From contig UQIY01000031.1 of the NCBI GenBank assembly GCA_900541195.1, positions 1 through 26,521 on the forward strand: a DNA stretch of 26,521 nucleotides. Direction: 5' to 3'. Shown here one piece after another: positions 1-8,017 of the stretch. Below the pieces are notes generated by a model. It made no database searches and was not told the DNA's origin. It saw only the letters and a list, made by a program, of their open reading frames with translations. The DNA comes from an uncultured Collinsella sp. (lineage in GTDB: Bacteria > Actinomycetota > Coriobacteriia > Coriobacteriales > Coriobacteriaceae). Each line of letters begins with the position of its first letter. The stretch's first letter is position 1. A program made the translations under genes and the position numbers.

Positions 1-120
1 GAATCGAACCCCGTGAGGGCGCGGAGCTGAGGAAACGCGCAAGCGTTTTCCAGCGCAGCACGCAAGGAGCGAAGCGACGCAGCGAATGCGGGCGGCGGAA
101 GCCGCACGCGGACATCCCGC
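1..120 (+). repeat. T-arm-mimic repeat, single copy at contig start (related to the tmRNA-side array)
   Basis: The first bases, GAATCGAACCCC, are the reverse complement of a tRNA T-loop and stem. They are followed by the block GTGAGGGCGCG, a small hairpin (33-38 with 43-48, AAACGC/GCGTTT), a second hairpin (92-96 with 101-105, GCGGC/GCCGC, loop GGAA) and the end GCGGACATCCCGC. The same order of parts occurs in the repeats at 19720-20062 when these are read on the minus strand: inverted T-arm, AGGGCGCG, AAACGC/GCGTTT hairpin, GGC..GCC hairpin, T-arm 3' half. The left end is cut by the window edge. I read this as a diverged member of the same family. It is non-coding as far as I can see. Confidence 0.55.
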
Positions 121-131
121 TGGGGGCACCA
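116..131 (+). other. tRNA 3'-end-like fragment (T-stem half, acceptor strand, CCA)
   Basis: CCCGC, TGGGGGC, A, CCA reads as a T-stem 3' strand, a seven-base acceptor 3' strand, a discriminator base and an encoded CCA, and an intrinsic terminator follows 14 bases later. No matching tRNA body (GCCCCCA start, anticodon arm, intact T-loop) precedes it in the window. It is therefore either a remnant, or the 3' end copied by the repeat, or part of a tRNA disrupted by the repeat. The amino acid identity cannot be read. Confidence 0.4.
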
Positions 132-142
132 ACTTTAAAATG

Positions 143-185
143 TTCGAACCCGCCGGATGTAAGGTCCGACGGGTTCGTTCTTTTT
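143..185 (+). terminator. Intrinsic terminator after the tRNA-like end
   Basis: Stem 145-157 pairs with 165-177 (CGAACCCG-C-CGGA with TCCG-A-CGGGTTCG, one mismatch), with a 7-nt loop, followed on the plus strand by TTCTTTTT. On the minus strand the run is weaker (ACATTTTAAAG), so it may also serve the EFR1-type gene ending at 222. Confidence 0.75.
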
Positions 186-221
186 GCCGTTATAAGACGA
201 AAAGTACTCAATGCCCTTGCG

Positions 222-983
222 CTAGATAAACAGCTCGCACTCCTTCCGCTCGGCACAGGCTTTGCTCAACATCTTGGTAGCCGCAGAGAGCATGATGGGG
301 TTTACCGCGCGGGCGGCATGCGGACATACGGCGACACAGCGCATGCAAGAGATGCAGGCCTTTTTGTCCACCCGCTTGGGATCGTCTTTATCGATAGCGC
401 CAACAGGGCACGCTGCGGCACAAGCCCCGCAAGCGGCGCACTCTTTTGTGGCCTTGGGCACCATACCGGCGCCCCCGGCCTTCTTATAGGGACGATTGCC
501 CGGAATAGCCGGCTCAGAAGCATCTCCTGCAGATATCTTTTGCTGAATCTGATTCGCAAACCCAGCGAGCTGCACCGCGTCCTGTGGGTCTGGCCGACCG
601 GCTGCAAACTGGCGAACAATAGAATGCTCGGCGATGGCAGAAACCGCCGCGATCACCCGAAAGCCCGCACCCTTTGCCGCATCCTCAAGCTCGACCAGCG
701 TGTCCTCATACGCGCGGTTTCCGTAAACACAAACCAGAACCGCCTGCGCACCGTTTCCCCGCATCATACCCAAGCGCTCCGCAGCCACAGCCGGGACTCG
801 CCCGCCATACGAGGGCACCGCGATCACGGCTACATCCTCTTTTGTCATCGCAACCGTGCGAAAACCAAGCCCGCTATCGGTCAGATCTACAGCAACGGTT
901 TCCCCTTCCAACGCATTGGCAATGTAGCCAGACGCCCTTTCCGTTCCGCCGGTCGGGCTAAACACGATATCGAATACCCTCAT
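222..983 (-). CDS. EFR1-type ferredoxin: flavodoxin-like domain plus two [4Fe-4S] clusters
   Basis: A 253-residue cytoplasmic electron-transfer protein. The N-terminal half begins MRVFDIVFSPTGGT, where SPTGGT is the flavodoxin-type FMN phosphate loop. The C-terminal half carries two ferredoxin cluster motifs, CAACGACAAACP and CISCMRCVAVCP, each CxxCxxCxxxCP, so two 4Fe-4S clusters are expected. This flavodoxin plus 2x4Fe-4S layout matches the family called EFR1 in anaerobes; the redox partner is not evident. I chose the ATG at 983 because GGGGAGGA lies just upstream and homology-like sequence starts there. The frame is open for 36 more residues upstream without a good ribosome site. The gene follows the glnN terminator and is probably transcribed on its own. 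Confidence 0.85.
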   Translation of the reverse strand: MRVFDIVFSPTGGTERASGYIANALEGETVAVDLTDSGLGFRTVAMTKEDVAVIAVPSYGGRVPAVAAERLGMMRGNGAQAVLVCVYGNRAYEDTLVELEDAAKGAGFRVIAAVSAIAEHSIVRQFAAGRPDPQDAVQLAGFANQIQQKISAGDASEPAIPGNRPYKKAGGAGMVPKATKECAACGACAAACPVGAIDKDDPKRVDKKACISCMRCVAVCPHAARAVNPIMLSAATKMLSKACAERKECELFI

Positions 984-1107
984 CGGATCATCCTCCCCTT
1001 TATGAACAAACGCCCGAAACGTCCGCATGCCAAAACAGGTTACAACTTTTAAGATGCCCCGCGCGAAACGCTTGCTCGGCTGCAAGTTCAAAGCAGGTCA
1101 AAGCGGC

Positions 1108-1142
1108 AAAAAAGAAGGGGCCTCACACAGGCGAGACCCCTT
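1108..1142 (-). terminator. Intrinsic terminator of glnN
   Basis: On the minus strand AAGGGGTCTC pairs with GAGGCCCCTT (1133-1142 with 1115-1124, one mismatch), followed by CTTTTTTG. It separates the glutamine synthetase gene from the downstream ferredoxin gene. Confidence 0.85.
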
Positions 1143-1166
1143 CACACGCAAAATCAAACGTGTCTG

Positions 1167-3254
1167 TTACACATAGAACAGAATGTCGTCGTAGGTCGGG
1201 ACCGGCCAGTAGTCGGCGGCCACGATCTCCTCCATGGCATCCACGGCGGCGCGCAGCGTATCCATAGCGGGAACGACCTCATGTGCATACACGTTGGCCT
1301 GCTCCTGGCCATCGAGAGCCTCGGCCTTCTGATGCACGGCGTCGAGCGCTTTGATGGAGTCGTTGATGGTGGTGATGCCGTTGCAGAGCTTGTTGAGCGT
1401 GTTCTGCTCGCACTGCATGGCGGCCTCCGCACCAGCGGCACGAATAGTCTCAAGGCCCTTAGCGACCTTGGTGGCATAGGCGGTAATGACCGGGCGATAG
1501 GTACGACGCGCCTCGCGAACCATCGTGGTGGCCTCGATGTTCATGAGCTTGTTGTACTTCTCGAGCTTGCAGTCGTAGCGGCACTGAGCCTCGGCCTTGG
1601 TCAGGACACCCGTCTCCTCAAAGAGCGCGATGGCCTTATCGGAAACAAAGGCGGGCAGGGCGTCGGCCGTGGTCTTGTTGTTGGCAAGGCCGCGCTTCTC
1701 GGCCTCAACGGGCCACTCGTCGGAGTAGCCATCGCCGGAAAAGAGGATGCGCTGGTGGTCGGTCAGGACCTTCTTGCAGTACTCAAGCGCAGCGTCCTGG
1801 AACTCATCCTCGGGTGTACCCTCAAGCGCGTCGGCGAAGGACTTGAGCGACTTGGCCACGGCGGCATCGAGCACCAAGTTGGAGTCGGAGACGTTCTGTT
1901 CGGAGCCGCAGGCACGGAACTCGAACTTGTTGCCGGTGAAGGCAAACGGGGAGGTGCGGTTGCGGTCGGTGTTGTCCTGCATCAGCTTGGGCAGGGTATC
2001 GGCGCCCAGGTCGAGCACGCCGCGCGTGGCATGGACGGAAGCCTTGCCATCGATGATCTTCTCGACGACCTCGGTAAGCTGGTCGCCCAGGAAGATGGAC
2101 ATAATCGCCGGAGGAGCCTCGTTGGCGCCCAGACGATGGTCGTTGCCGGCCGAGGCAACGGAGGCACGCAGGAGCTCCTGATAGTTATCGACGGCCTCGA
2201 TCACCGCGGTGAGGAAGACGATGAACTGCAGGTTGTCGAGCGGGGTGTCGCCCGGATCGAGCAGATTCTCGGACTCGGTGCCAAGCGACCAGTTGTTGTG
2301 CTTGCCCGAACCGTTGATGCCCTCAAAGGGCTTCTCGTGCAGCAGGCAGACCAAGTCGTGGCGGGAGGCGATGAGCTTCATCTTCTCCATCATGACCAGA
2401 TTCTGGTCGATGGCCTCGTTGACCTCGCCATAGACCGGTGCGAGCTCATGCTGGCAGGGAGCAACCTCGTTGTGCTTGGTCTTGGCGGGAATGCCAAGCG
2501 CCCACAGTTCATCGTCCAGGTCCTTCATATAGGCCGAGACGGTGGGGCGGATAGCGCCAAAGTAGTGCTCCTCGAGCTCCTGGCCCTTGCAGGGAGCGGC
2601 ACCAAAGAGGGTGCGGCCGGTGATGACCAGGTCCTTGCGCTTGCGATAGGCGTCCTTCTTGATCAGGAAGTACTCCTGCTCGTCGCCCACGGAAGGAACG
2701 ACCTTCTTGGGGGTCTTGCCAAACAGCGCCAAAACGCGCTTAGACTCACGCGAGAGCGCGGTCATGGAACGCAGCAGCGGGGTCTTCTTGTCCAGGGCCT
2801 CGCCCGTGTAGGAGCAGAAAGCCGTGGGGATGCACAGGACATCGTCCTTGATAAAGGCGGGGCTAGTGGGATCCCAAGCAGTGTAGCCACGGGCCTCGAA
2901 GGTAGCGCGCAGGCCGCCGTTGGGGAAGCTGGAGGCGTCCGGCTCGCCCTGGATGAGGTTCTTGCCCGTAAACTTGGTAATGGCGGTGCCGTCGTGGTTG
3001 GGCTCGAGGAAGCTATCGTGCTTCTCGGAAGTAATGCCCGAAAGCGGCTGGAACCAGTGCGCGTAGTGCGTCGCACCCTTGGAGATGGCCCAGACCTTCA
3101 TGGCATGGGCAACAGCGTTGGCCACGTCCAGGTCGAGCGGCTCACCGCCCTCGAGGGTTGCAGCAAGGCGCTTCCAAATGTCCTTGGGGAGGTAATCCTT
3201 CATGACTTCCTCAGAGAACACCATGGTCCCGAAGCGGTCAGTAAGTTCGGCCAT
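1167..3254 (-). CDS. glnN: Glutamine synthetase type III (GlnN)
   Basis: This 695-residue protein makes glutamine from glutamate, ammonia and ATP in the cytoplasm. The length and motifs fit type III glutamine synthetases (about 700 residues), not the ~450-residue type I. Visible family blocks are GDEQEYFLI (metal-binding glutamates), KHNEVAPCQHELAPVY, HEKPFEGINGSGKHNNWSLG (ammonia/glutamate site) and NRTSPFAFTGNKFEFRACGS. The C-terminal ~150 residues form the helical extension typical of the type. The ATG at 3254 is preceded by GAAGGGAG; an in-frame extension to 3317 lacks a comparable site. The gene is monocistronic with its own terminator. A four-part box resembling the actinobacterial GlnR consensus lies 80-117 bases upstream, suggesting nitrogen control. 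Confidence 0.96.
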   Translation of the reverse strand: MAELTDRFGTMVFSEEVMKDYLPKDIWKRLAATLEGGEPLDLDVANAVAHAMKVWAISKGATHYAHWFQPLSGITSEKHDSFLEPNHDGTAITKFTGKNLIQGEPDASSFPNGGLRATFEARGYTAWDPTSPAFIKDDVLCIPTAFCSYTGEALDKKTPLLRSMTALSRESKRVLALFGKTPKKVVPSVGDEQEYFLIKKDAYRKRKDLVITGRTLFGAAPCKGQELEEHYFGAIRPTVSAYMKDLDDELWALGIPAKTKHNEVAPCQHELAPVYGEVNEAIDQNLVMMEKMKLIASRHDLVCLLHEKPFEGINGSGKHNNWSLGTESENLLDPGDTPLDNLQFIVFLTAVIEAVDNYQELLRASVASAGNDHRLGANEAPPAIMSIFLGDQLTEVVEKIIDGKASVHATRGVLDLGADTLPKLMQDNTDRNRTSPFAFTGNKFEFRACGSEQNVSDSNLVLDAAVAKSLKSFADALEGTPEDEFQDAALEYCKKVLTDHQRILFSGDGYSDEWPVEAEKRGLANNKTTADALPAFVSDKAIALFEETGVLTKAEAQCRYDCKLEKYNKLMNIEATTMVREARRTYRPVITAYATKVAKGLETIRAAGAEAAMQCEQNTLNKLCNGITTINDSIKALDAVHQKAEALDGQEQANVYAHEVVPAMDTLRAAVDAMEEIVAADYWPVPTYDDILFYV

Positions 3255-3333
3255 ACGGAACTCCCTTCGTATCGGCACCGCGTGAGAAGCGGTGTTGATT
3301 ACTAACGAACGAGTCATAGCTTAGACTCGCCGT

Positions 3334-3371
3334 GTTTCCGCGACATTACCGTTATGTTGCCGTCGCGAAAC
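3334..3371 (-). promoter_or_regulatory. GlnR-like nitrogen-control box upstream of glnN
   Basis: On the minus strand the site reads GTTTC-n6-GCAAC-n6-GTAAT-n6-GAAAC. The consensus described for OmpR-type GlnR of actinobacteria is gTnAC-n6-GaAAc repeated twice with the same 6-base spacing. The phasing fits exactly and most informative bases agree. The outermost 5-mers are also inverted relative to each other (GTTTC/GAAAC). No regulator gene is visible in the window. Confidence 0.4.
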
Positions 3372-3464
3372 CAATCAATGAGGTTACCCTATCGAGGCGG
3401 CGTTGCCACCCTCAACAGTCAATCAACTGCATAAATTGCAGACCTCTCCCCATGGTTTAAGGGT

Positions 3465-3542
3465 GGTCAATGTAGGATGGGGCTCTATTAACTGGTATTT
3501 CGCATCAGATACCATTCAATATAGCCCCATCCTACATTGACC
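3465..3542. repeat. Long perfect inverted repeat (20-bp arms) between glnN and metF
   Basis: Arms 3465-3484 and 3523-3542 are perfect reverse complements, and 11 of the next 14 inner positions also match, leaving a ~10-nt loop (TTCGCATCAG). No U-run follows on either strand, so it is not a standard terminator. It lies between the divergent glnN and metF genes, about 140 bases before the metF start. A leader RNA structure, a protein-binding palindrome or a small mobile repeat are all possible. Confidence 0.7.
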
Positions 3543-3680
3543 GCTCTGTTATAGGAAATGCCGATAGCAAGGCATCTTTGATTGGTATCCCCAAATAGCG
3601 AGTGAAACTCCACCGTGGCACAGTGGTGCAGTAGAATCCTTACAAGACATCACACTATTACGTATCTAGAGGAGCACGAT

Positions 3681-4553
3681 ATGCGCGTCGACGAGGTTTT
3701 TAAGCAGGCAGCATCCCAGGGCACCGCGCCCGTTTCGTTTGAGATGTTCCCGCCCAAGGGCGAGCTGACCCTCGATACGGCTCGCGAAGTGGCAGGCAAT
3801 CTGTGCAAGCTTTCGCCGAGCTTTGTCTCGGTCACCTGCTCGGCCGGCGGCTCGGGCAACGGTGCCACCACCGCCCCCATCGCGCATATGATTACGAGCG
3901 AATTCGATACGCCCTCGGTGGCGCACCTCACCTGCGTTGGCCGCACCCACGCCGACATCGCCGCCAAGATTGACGAGTATCGCTCGGCCGGTGTGGAAAA
4001 CGTGCTAGCCCTGCGCGGCGACCTGCCCGCTGGCGCGACTGAAGATGACAAGCCCGCCTCGGACTACGCCTACGCCTGCGACCTCATCCCGGAGCTCGTC
4101 GATGCCGGCTTTTGCGTGGGCGCCGCAGCCTACCCCGAGGGCCACATTGCCTGTGAGGATCTCAACGCCTCAGTCGAATACCTCAAGCAAAAACAGAATG
4201 CCGGCGCGAGCTTCTTTGTGACGCAGCTCTTTTTTGATAACGAGTGCTTCTACCGTTTTCGCGAGCTTGCCGACAAGGCCGGCATCACCGTGCCCATTAC
4301 CGCGGGCATCATGCCGTTTATGGGCAAGTCGCAGATCAGCCGCATGGTCTTTATGTGCGGTGCGTCGCTGCCCTCCCCCGTCATCAAGATTCTCGCCAAG
4401 TACGAGAACGACCCCGAGAGCCTGCAGGCGGCCGGTGTAGATTATGCTGCTCGTCAGCTTTGCGACCTTAAGGAGCACGGTGCCGACGGTCTGCACCTGT
4501 ACACTATGAACCGTCCTGCGATCGCCGCGACCATTATGGAGCGCCTGGGGTAA
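3681..4553 (+). CDS. metF: 5,10-methylenetetrahydrofolate reductase (MetF)
   Basis: A 290-residue flavoprotein that reduces 5,10-methylene-THF to 5-methyl-THF, the methyl donor for methionine synthase. It opens with VSFEMFPPKG, the SFEFFPPK block of the family; its Glu (about residue 21) matches the catalytic acid. Further family blocks are HLTCVGRT, LALRGD and FFVTQLFFDN near the middle, and AGIMPF. The ATG at 3681 follows AGAGGAG. The longer frame starting at 3615 reads through non-coding leader. The stop overlaps the next start as TAATG, indicating translational coupling with the methionine synthase reactivation protein; metH follows. I found no clear cobalamin or SAM riboswitch in the leader. 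Confidence 0.96.
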   Translation: MRVDEVFKQAASQGTAPVSFEMFPPKGELTLDTAREVAGNLCKLSPSFVSVTCSAGGSGNGATTAPIAHMITSEFDTPSVAHLTCVGRTHADIAAKIDEYRSAGVENVLALRGDLPAGATEDDKPASDYAYACDLIPELVDAGFCVGAAAYPEGHIACEDLNASVEYLKQKQNAGASFFVTQLFFDNECFYRFRELADKAGITVPITAGIMPFMGKSQISRMVFMCGASLPSPVIKILAKYENDPESLQAAGVDYAARQLCDLKEHGADGLHLYTMNRPAIAATIMERLG

Positions 4554-5341
4554 TGGAAAAACCGTACATCGATACAACCACTGTCGAAGTGCCGGCCGAC
4601 CTTGCGTCGCCGGCGCTTTACCGTGTCGATGCTGCGCACCATCCCCGTGTCGACCGTGCCGAGATGCTACGGTATCTGGGTTACGGCGGCCAGCAGATTG
4701 AGCCCGAACTGTCACGACGTATTGAGCTTGTCGTTGAACGTCTGGAACTGGACATTGAGCCCCGTGGCGTGCGCCGCGTATTTGCCGTCGATGCCACGGG
4801 CGTGGACGAGCAGGGCAAGCCTTGCATTCGCTTGGTCGGCACCAACGTTGAGCTGCGCGGTCGCGATATCTATCGACATCTCAAAGACGCCCGCTTTGCC
4901 GCGCTCATGGCATGCACCCTCGGCATGGACGCCGAGCGTCGCCTGCGCACCACGGGAGCCCAACATCCCCTAGAGGGCGCCGTGCTCGACGCCGCGTGCT
5001 CCGCTTACGCGGAAGCCGCCGTTGAGCAAATGGACCAGCAGGTCAAGACGGACGCCGCCACACACGGGCTCGCCGGCAACTGGCGCTTTAGTCCCGGCTA
5101 TGGCGACTGCCCGCTCTCGGCCCAGCGCTCGATCGTCAATGCGCTCAACGCCACGCGGCTCATCGGGCTTACCGTCACACCCACCAGCCTGCTCATGCCC
5201 ACCAAAAGCGTGACCGCGGTGATCGGCCTATTCGACGGCGAGGTCCACGACGCCCAGAGCCGCCCCACCTGCAATATCTGCCGCATGCGCGAACACTGCC
5301 GCTTCCGCGCCGCCCACACCACCTGCTATTCCAGCCATTAG
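4553..5341 (+). CDS. Stand-alone methionine synthase reactivation (AdoMet-binding) domain protein
   Basis: A 262-residue protein corresponding to the C-terminal activation domain of cobalamin-dependent methionine synthase. In E. coli MetH this domain binds AdoMet and re-methylates inactive cob(II)alamin. The key block RFSPGYGDCPLSAQ (RxxPGY type) lies near residue 177, followed by TPTSLLMPTKSVTAVIGL, which fits the family's 'SxxMxPxxSVSA' strand. The C-terminus holds the cysteine cluster CNICRMREHC, as seen in stand-alone versions. It starts inside the metF stop (1-nt overlap) and ends 9 bases before metH, so the three genes should be one operon. The gene supplies in trans the domain missing from the adjacent MetH. 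Confidence 0.9.
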   Translation: MEKPYIDTTTVEVPADLASPALYRVDAAHHPRVDRAEMLRYLGYGGQQIEPELSRRIELVVERLELDIEPRGVRRVFAVDATGVDEQGKPCIRLVGTNVELRGRDIYRHLKDARFAALMACTLGMDAERRLRTTGAQHPLEGAVLDAACSAYAEAAVEQMDQQVKTDAATHGLAGNWRFSPGYGDCPLSAQRSIVNALNATRLIGLTVTPTSLLMPTKSVTAVIGLFDGEVHDAQSRPTCNICRMREHCRFRAAHTTCYSSH

Positions 5342-5350
5342 GAGCCCCCG

Positions 5351-7909
5351 ATGTTTACTCCGCTTATCACTCATGATTCTGACGGCACTGCATTGGCGGC
5401 ACCCGTTGATGCCGCACGTCGCAACGGTGCCACGTACAAGACGCGCACGATCGACGATCTGCGCATTAAGGACGATCGCCTGCGCGCCGCCATCGAGGGC
5501 ACGGGGCACTTGCTGTTCGACGGCGGTATGGGCACCATGTTGCAGGCCGCTGGTATGAAGGCGGGCGCCCTGCCCGAGCTGCTCAACTTTGAGGAACCCC
5601 AGGTTATCACTGATATCCAACGTCAATATGTCGAGGCCGGCTGCGACGTGATTACCGCCAACACCTTTGGCGCCAACGCCCACAAGCTCGACGGTGCCGC
5701 CACCGTGGCAGACGTCTTTGCCGCGGCCGTCGCCTGTGCCCGCGAGGCCGGCGCCCGCTACGTCGCCAGCGATATCGGCCCCATCGGCGCGCTGCTTCGC
5801 CCCCTGGGTACTCTGAGCTTCGACGAGGCCTACGACCTCTTTGCCGAGGAAGTGCGCGCCGGCGTCGTCGCGGGTGTGGACCTCTTTATTATCGAGACCA
5901 TGACCGACCTTGCCGAGATCAAGGCGGCCGTCCTCGCCTGCCGCGAGAACTCCGACCTGCCCGTCTTTGCCACCATGACCTTCGAGGAAGACGGCCGCAC
6001 GTTTCTGGGCACGAGTCCCGAGGTGGCCGCCATCACCCTCGACGCCATCGGCGCCGACGTCCTGGGCATCAACTGCAGCCAGGGACCGGCCGAGCTCCGC
6101 GGTCTTGCCGCACGCATGCTCACCGTCACCGACAAACCCATCATGGCGCAGGCCAACGCAGGACTCCCCCATGTGGACGACGACGGCAACACCGTCTTTG
6201 ATATCCAGGCCCCCGAATACGCCGAGGCCGTCGCCGGCATGATCGCCGACGGCGTGAGCGTCGTGGGCGGCTGCTGCGGCACCACGCCGGCGCACATGGC
6301 AGCGCTACGCACGCTTATCGATAACCACACGCCCAGCCCGCGCCGCCGCAAGCCCAGCATGTCGGTCACGAGCGCCCAAACGGTCGTGAACCTTCCCTGC
6401 GACGGCCACAAGATCGCCGTCATCGGCGAGCGCATCAACCCCACCGGCAAAAAGCGCCTGCAGCAGGCCCTGCGCGACGGCGACCTGGACTACGTCGTGA
6501 GCCAGGGTATCAGCCAGCAGGAACAGGGCGCCGACATCCTGGACGTTAACGTGGGCCTGCCCGAGATCGACGAGGTCAAGATCATCCAACAGGCCACCGA
6601 GCAGCTCCAGGGCTCCACGCTGCTGCCGCTGCAGATCGACTCCACCGACCCCGCAGCCGTCGAGGCCGCCGTGCGCCGCTACGCTGGCAAGCCCATCATC
6701 AACTCGGTCAATGGCAAGCAGCAGATCATGGATGAGATCTTTCCGCTGGTCGCCCACTACGGCACCAACGTTGTCGGACTTACGCTCGACGAAGGCGGCA
6801 TCCCCGATACCGCCGAGGCCCGCTTCGCCATCGCCGAACGCATCGTGGCCGAGGCTGCCCGCTACGGCATCGGACCGGACCGCATCCTCATCGACTGCCT
6901 GGTCATGACCGCCTCGACCAACCAGCGCCAGGCCGAGCAGATCCTGCGCGCCATGTCCCTGTGCAAGGAGCGCCTGGGCGTCAAATGTGCGCTCGGCGTG
7001 TCGAACATCAGCTTTGGCCTGCCTGCCCGCCCGCTGCTGGGCTCGGTCTTTTTGGCTGCCGCCTTCGGCGCGGGCCTGGACGCCCCCATCATGAACCCGG
7101 GTTCCAAGCGCTTTATGGATACCGTCTACAGCTATCGCGTGTTGAGCGTTGAGGACGAGGGCTCGACCGGATACATCGAGCGCTATGCCGGCTGGACCGA
7201 TCCGTACAAGATCGCCGCCAACCCGGCAGCTGCTCAGGCCGCATCGAGTGATGCCGCGCCCGCTGCCGGCACCGCCGGCACCGACGGCAACGACGACCCG
7301 ATTCGTCGCATGGTCGTCTCGGGCCGCAAAGGCGAGATCGCGGGCGAGACCGAGCGCCTGCTAGCGGATCACGACGCCATGGACCTCATCAACAACCACT
7401 TTATCCCCGCCCTCGACGAGGTGGGTGTCCTCTTTGACCAGGGCAAGTTCTTCCTGCCGCAGCTCATGGCCTCGGCCGAGGCCGCGCGCGTGGGCTTCGA
7501 CACCATCAAGCGCCTGATGCCCGCCGGCGAGATCGCCGACAAGGGCAAGATCTGCGTGGCCACCGTCAAGGGCGACATCCACGATATTGGCAAGAACATC
7601 GTCAAAATGCTGCTCGATAACTACGGCTATACCGTCTTTGACCTAGGCCGCGACGTCGATCCGCAAGAAGTGCTCAAGACCGTCAAGGAGCGCGATATCA
7701 AGCTCGTCGGCCTCTCGGCGCTTATGACTACCACGGTCGTCGCCATGGAGGAAACCATCAAGCTGCTTCATACCGAGGTGCCAGGCGTCAAGATCATCGT
7801 GGGCGGCGCCGTACTCACCCCCGAATACGCCAAGCAGATCGGCGCGGACTACTACGCCAAGGACGCCGCCGAGAGCGCGCGCATCGCCGAAGAGGTCTTT
7901 GGGCAGTAA
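5351..7909 (+). CDS. metH: Cobalamin-dependent methionine synthase, lacking the reactivation domain
   Basis: An 852-residue enzyme that transfers the methyl group of 5-methyl-THF to homocysteine through cobalamin. Order of domains: homocysteine-binding barrel (about 50-345) starting LLFDGGMGTML, with zinc ligands C242 (GINCSQG), C308 and C309 (GGCCGTTP); pterin-binding barrel (about 355-600, IGERINPTGKK); an Ala-rich linker (about 620-645); helical cap (about 650-735); and B12-binding domain with DIHDIGK, H744 being the lower axial cobalt ligand. E. coli MetH is about 1227 residues; the missing C-terminal part is the reactivation domain, encoded just upstream. The N-terminus carries roughly 35 more residues before the first barrel than E. 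coli. The start ATG at 5351 uses AGGAG overlapping the previous stop. Confidence 0.96.
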   Translation: MFTPLITHDSDGTALAAPVDAARRNGATYKTRTIDDLRIKDDRLRAAIEGTGHLLFDGGMGTMLQAAGMKAGALPELLNFEEPQVITDIQRQYVEAGCDVITANTFGANAHKLDGAATVADVFAAAVACAREAGARYVASDIGPIGALLRPLGTLSFDEAYDLFAEEVRAGVVAGVDLFIIETMTDLAEIKAAVLACRENSDLPVFATMTFEEDGRTFLGTSPEVAAITLDAIGADVLGINCSQGPAELRGLAARMLTVTDKPIMAQANAGLPHVDDDGNTVFDIQAPEYAEAVAGMIADGVSVVGGCCGTTPAHMAALRTLIDNHTPSPRRRKPSMSVTSAQTVVNLPCDGHKIAVIGERINPTGKKRLQQALRDGDLDYVVSQGISQQEQGADILDVNVGLPEIDEVKIIQQATEQLQGSTLLPLQIDSTDPAAVEAAVRRYAGKPIINSVNGKQQIMDEIFPLVAHYGTNVVGLTLDEGGIPDTAEARFAIAERIVAEAARYGIGPDRILIDCLVMTASTNQRQAEQILRAMSLCKERLGVKCALGVSNISFGLPARPLLGSVFLAAAFGAGLDAPIMNPGSKRFMDTVYSYRVLSVEDEGSTGYIERYAGWTDPYKIAANPAAAQAASSDAAPAAGTAGTDGNDDPIRRMVVSGRKGEIAGETERLLADHDAMDLINNHFIPALDEVGVLFDQGKFFLPQLMASAEAARVGFDTIKRLMPAGEIADKGKICVATVKGDIHDIGKNIVKMLLDNYGYTVFDLGRDVDPQEVLKTVKERDIKLVGLSALMTTTVVAMEETIKLLHTEVPGVKIIVGGAVLTPEYAKQIGADYYAKDAAESARIAEEVFGQ

Positions 7910-8017
7910 CACAACGGAAACAACCGAGCACCAAAACGTGCCGCATGCGCCACTTGGCACGTGCAGCACGTTAGAATAGATAAGATTATGCTCGTTTTGG
8001 CAGATAGGAGCGCAAGG

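Noticed and set aside
1281..3305. 674-residue open frame on the plus strand
   Set aside because: It is the antisense shadow of glnN, caused by high GC content; no ribosome site or domain is visible, and the minus strand has full family motifs.
3543..3680. Cobalamin or SAM riboswitch before metF
   Set aside because: I could not find the conserved cores; only a short inverted repeat (CCACCGTGGCACAGTGGTG, 3610-3628) and a TAGAAT element are visible.
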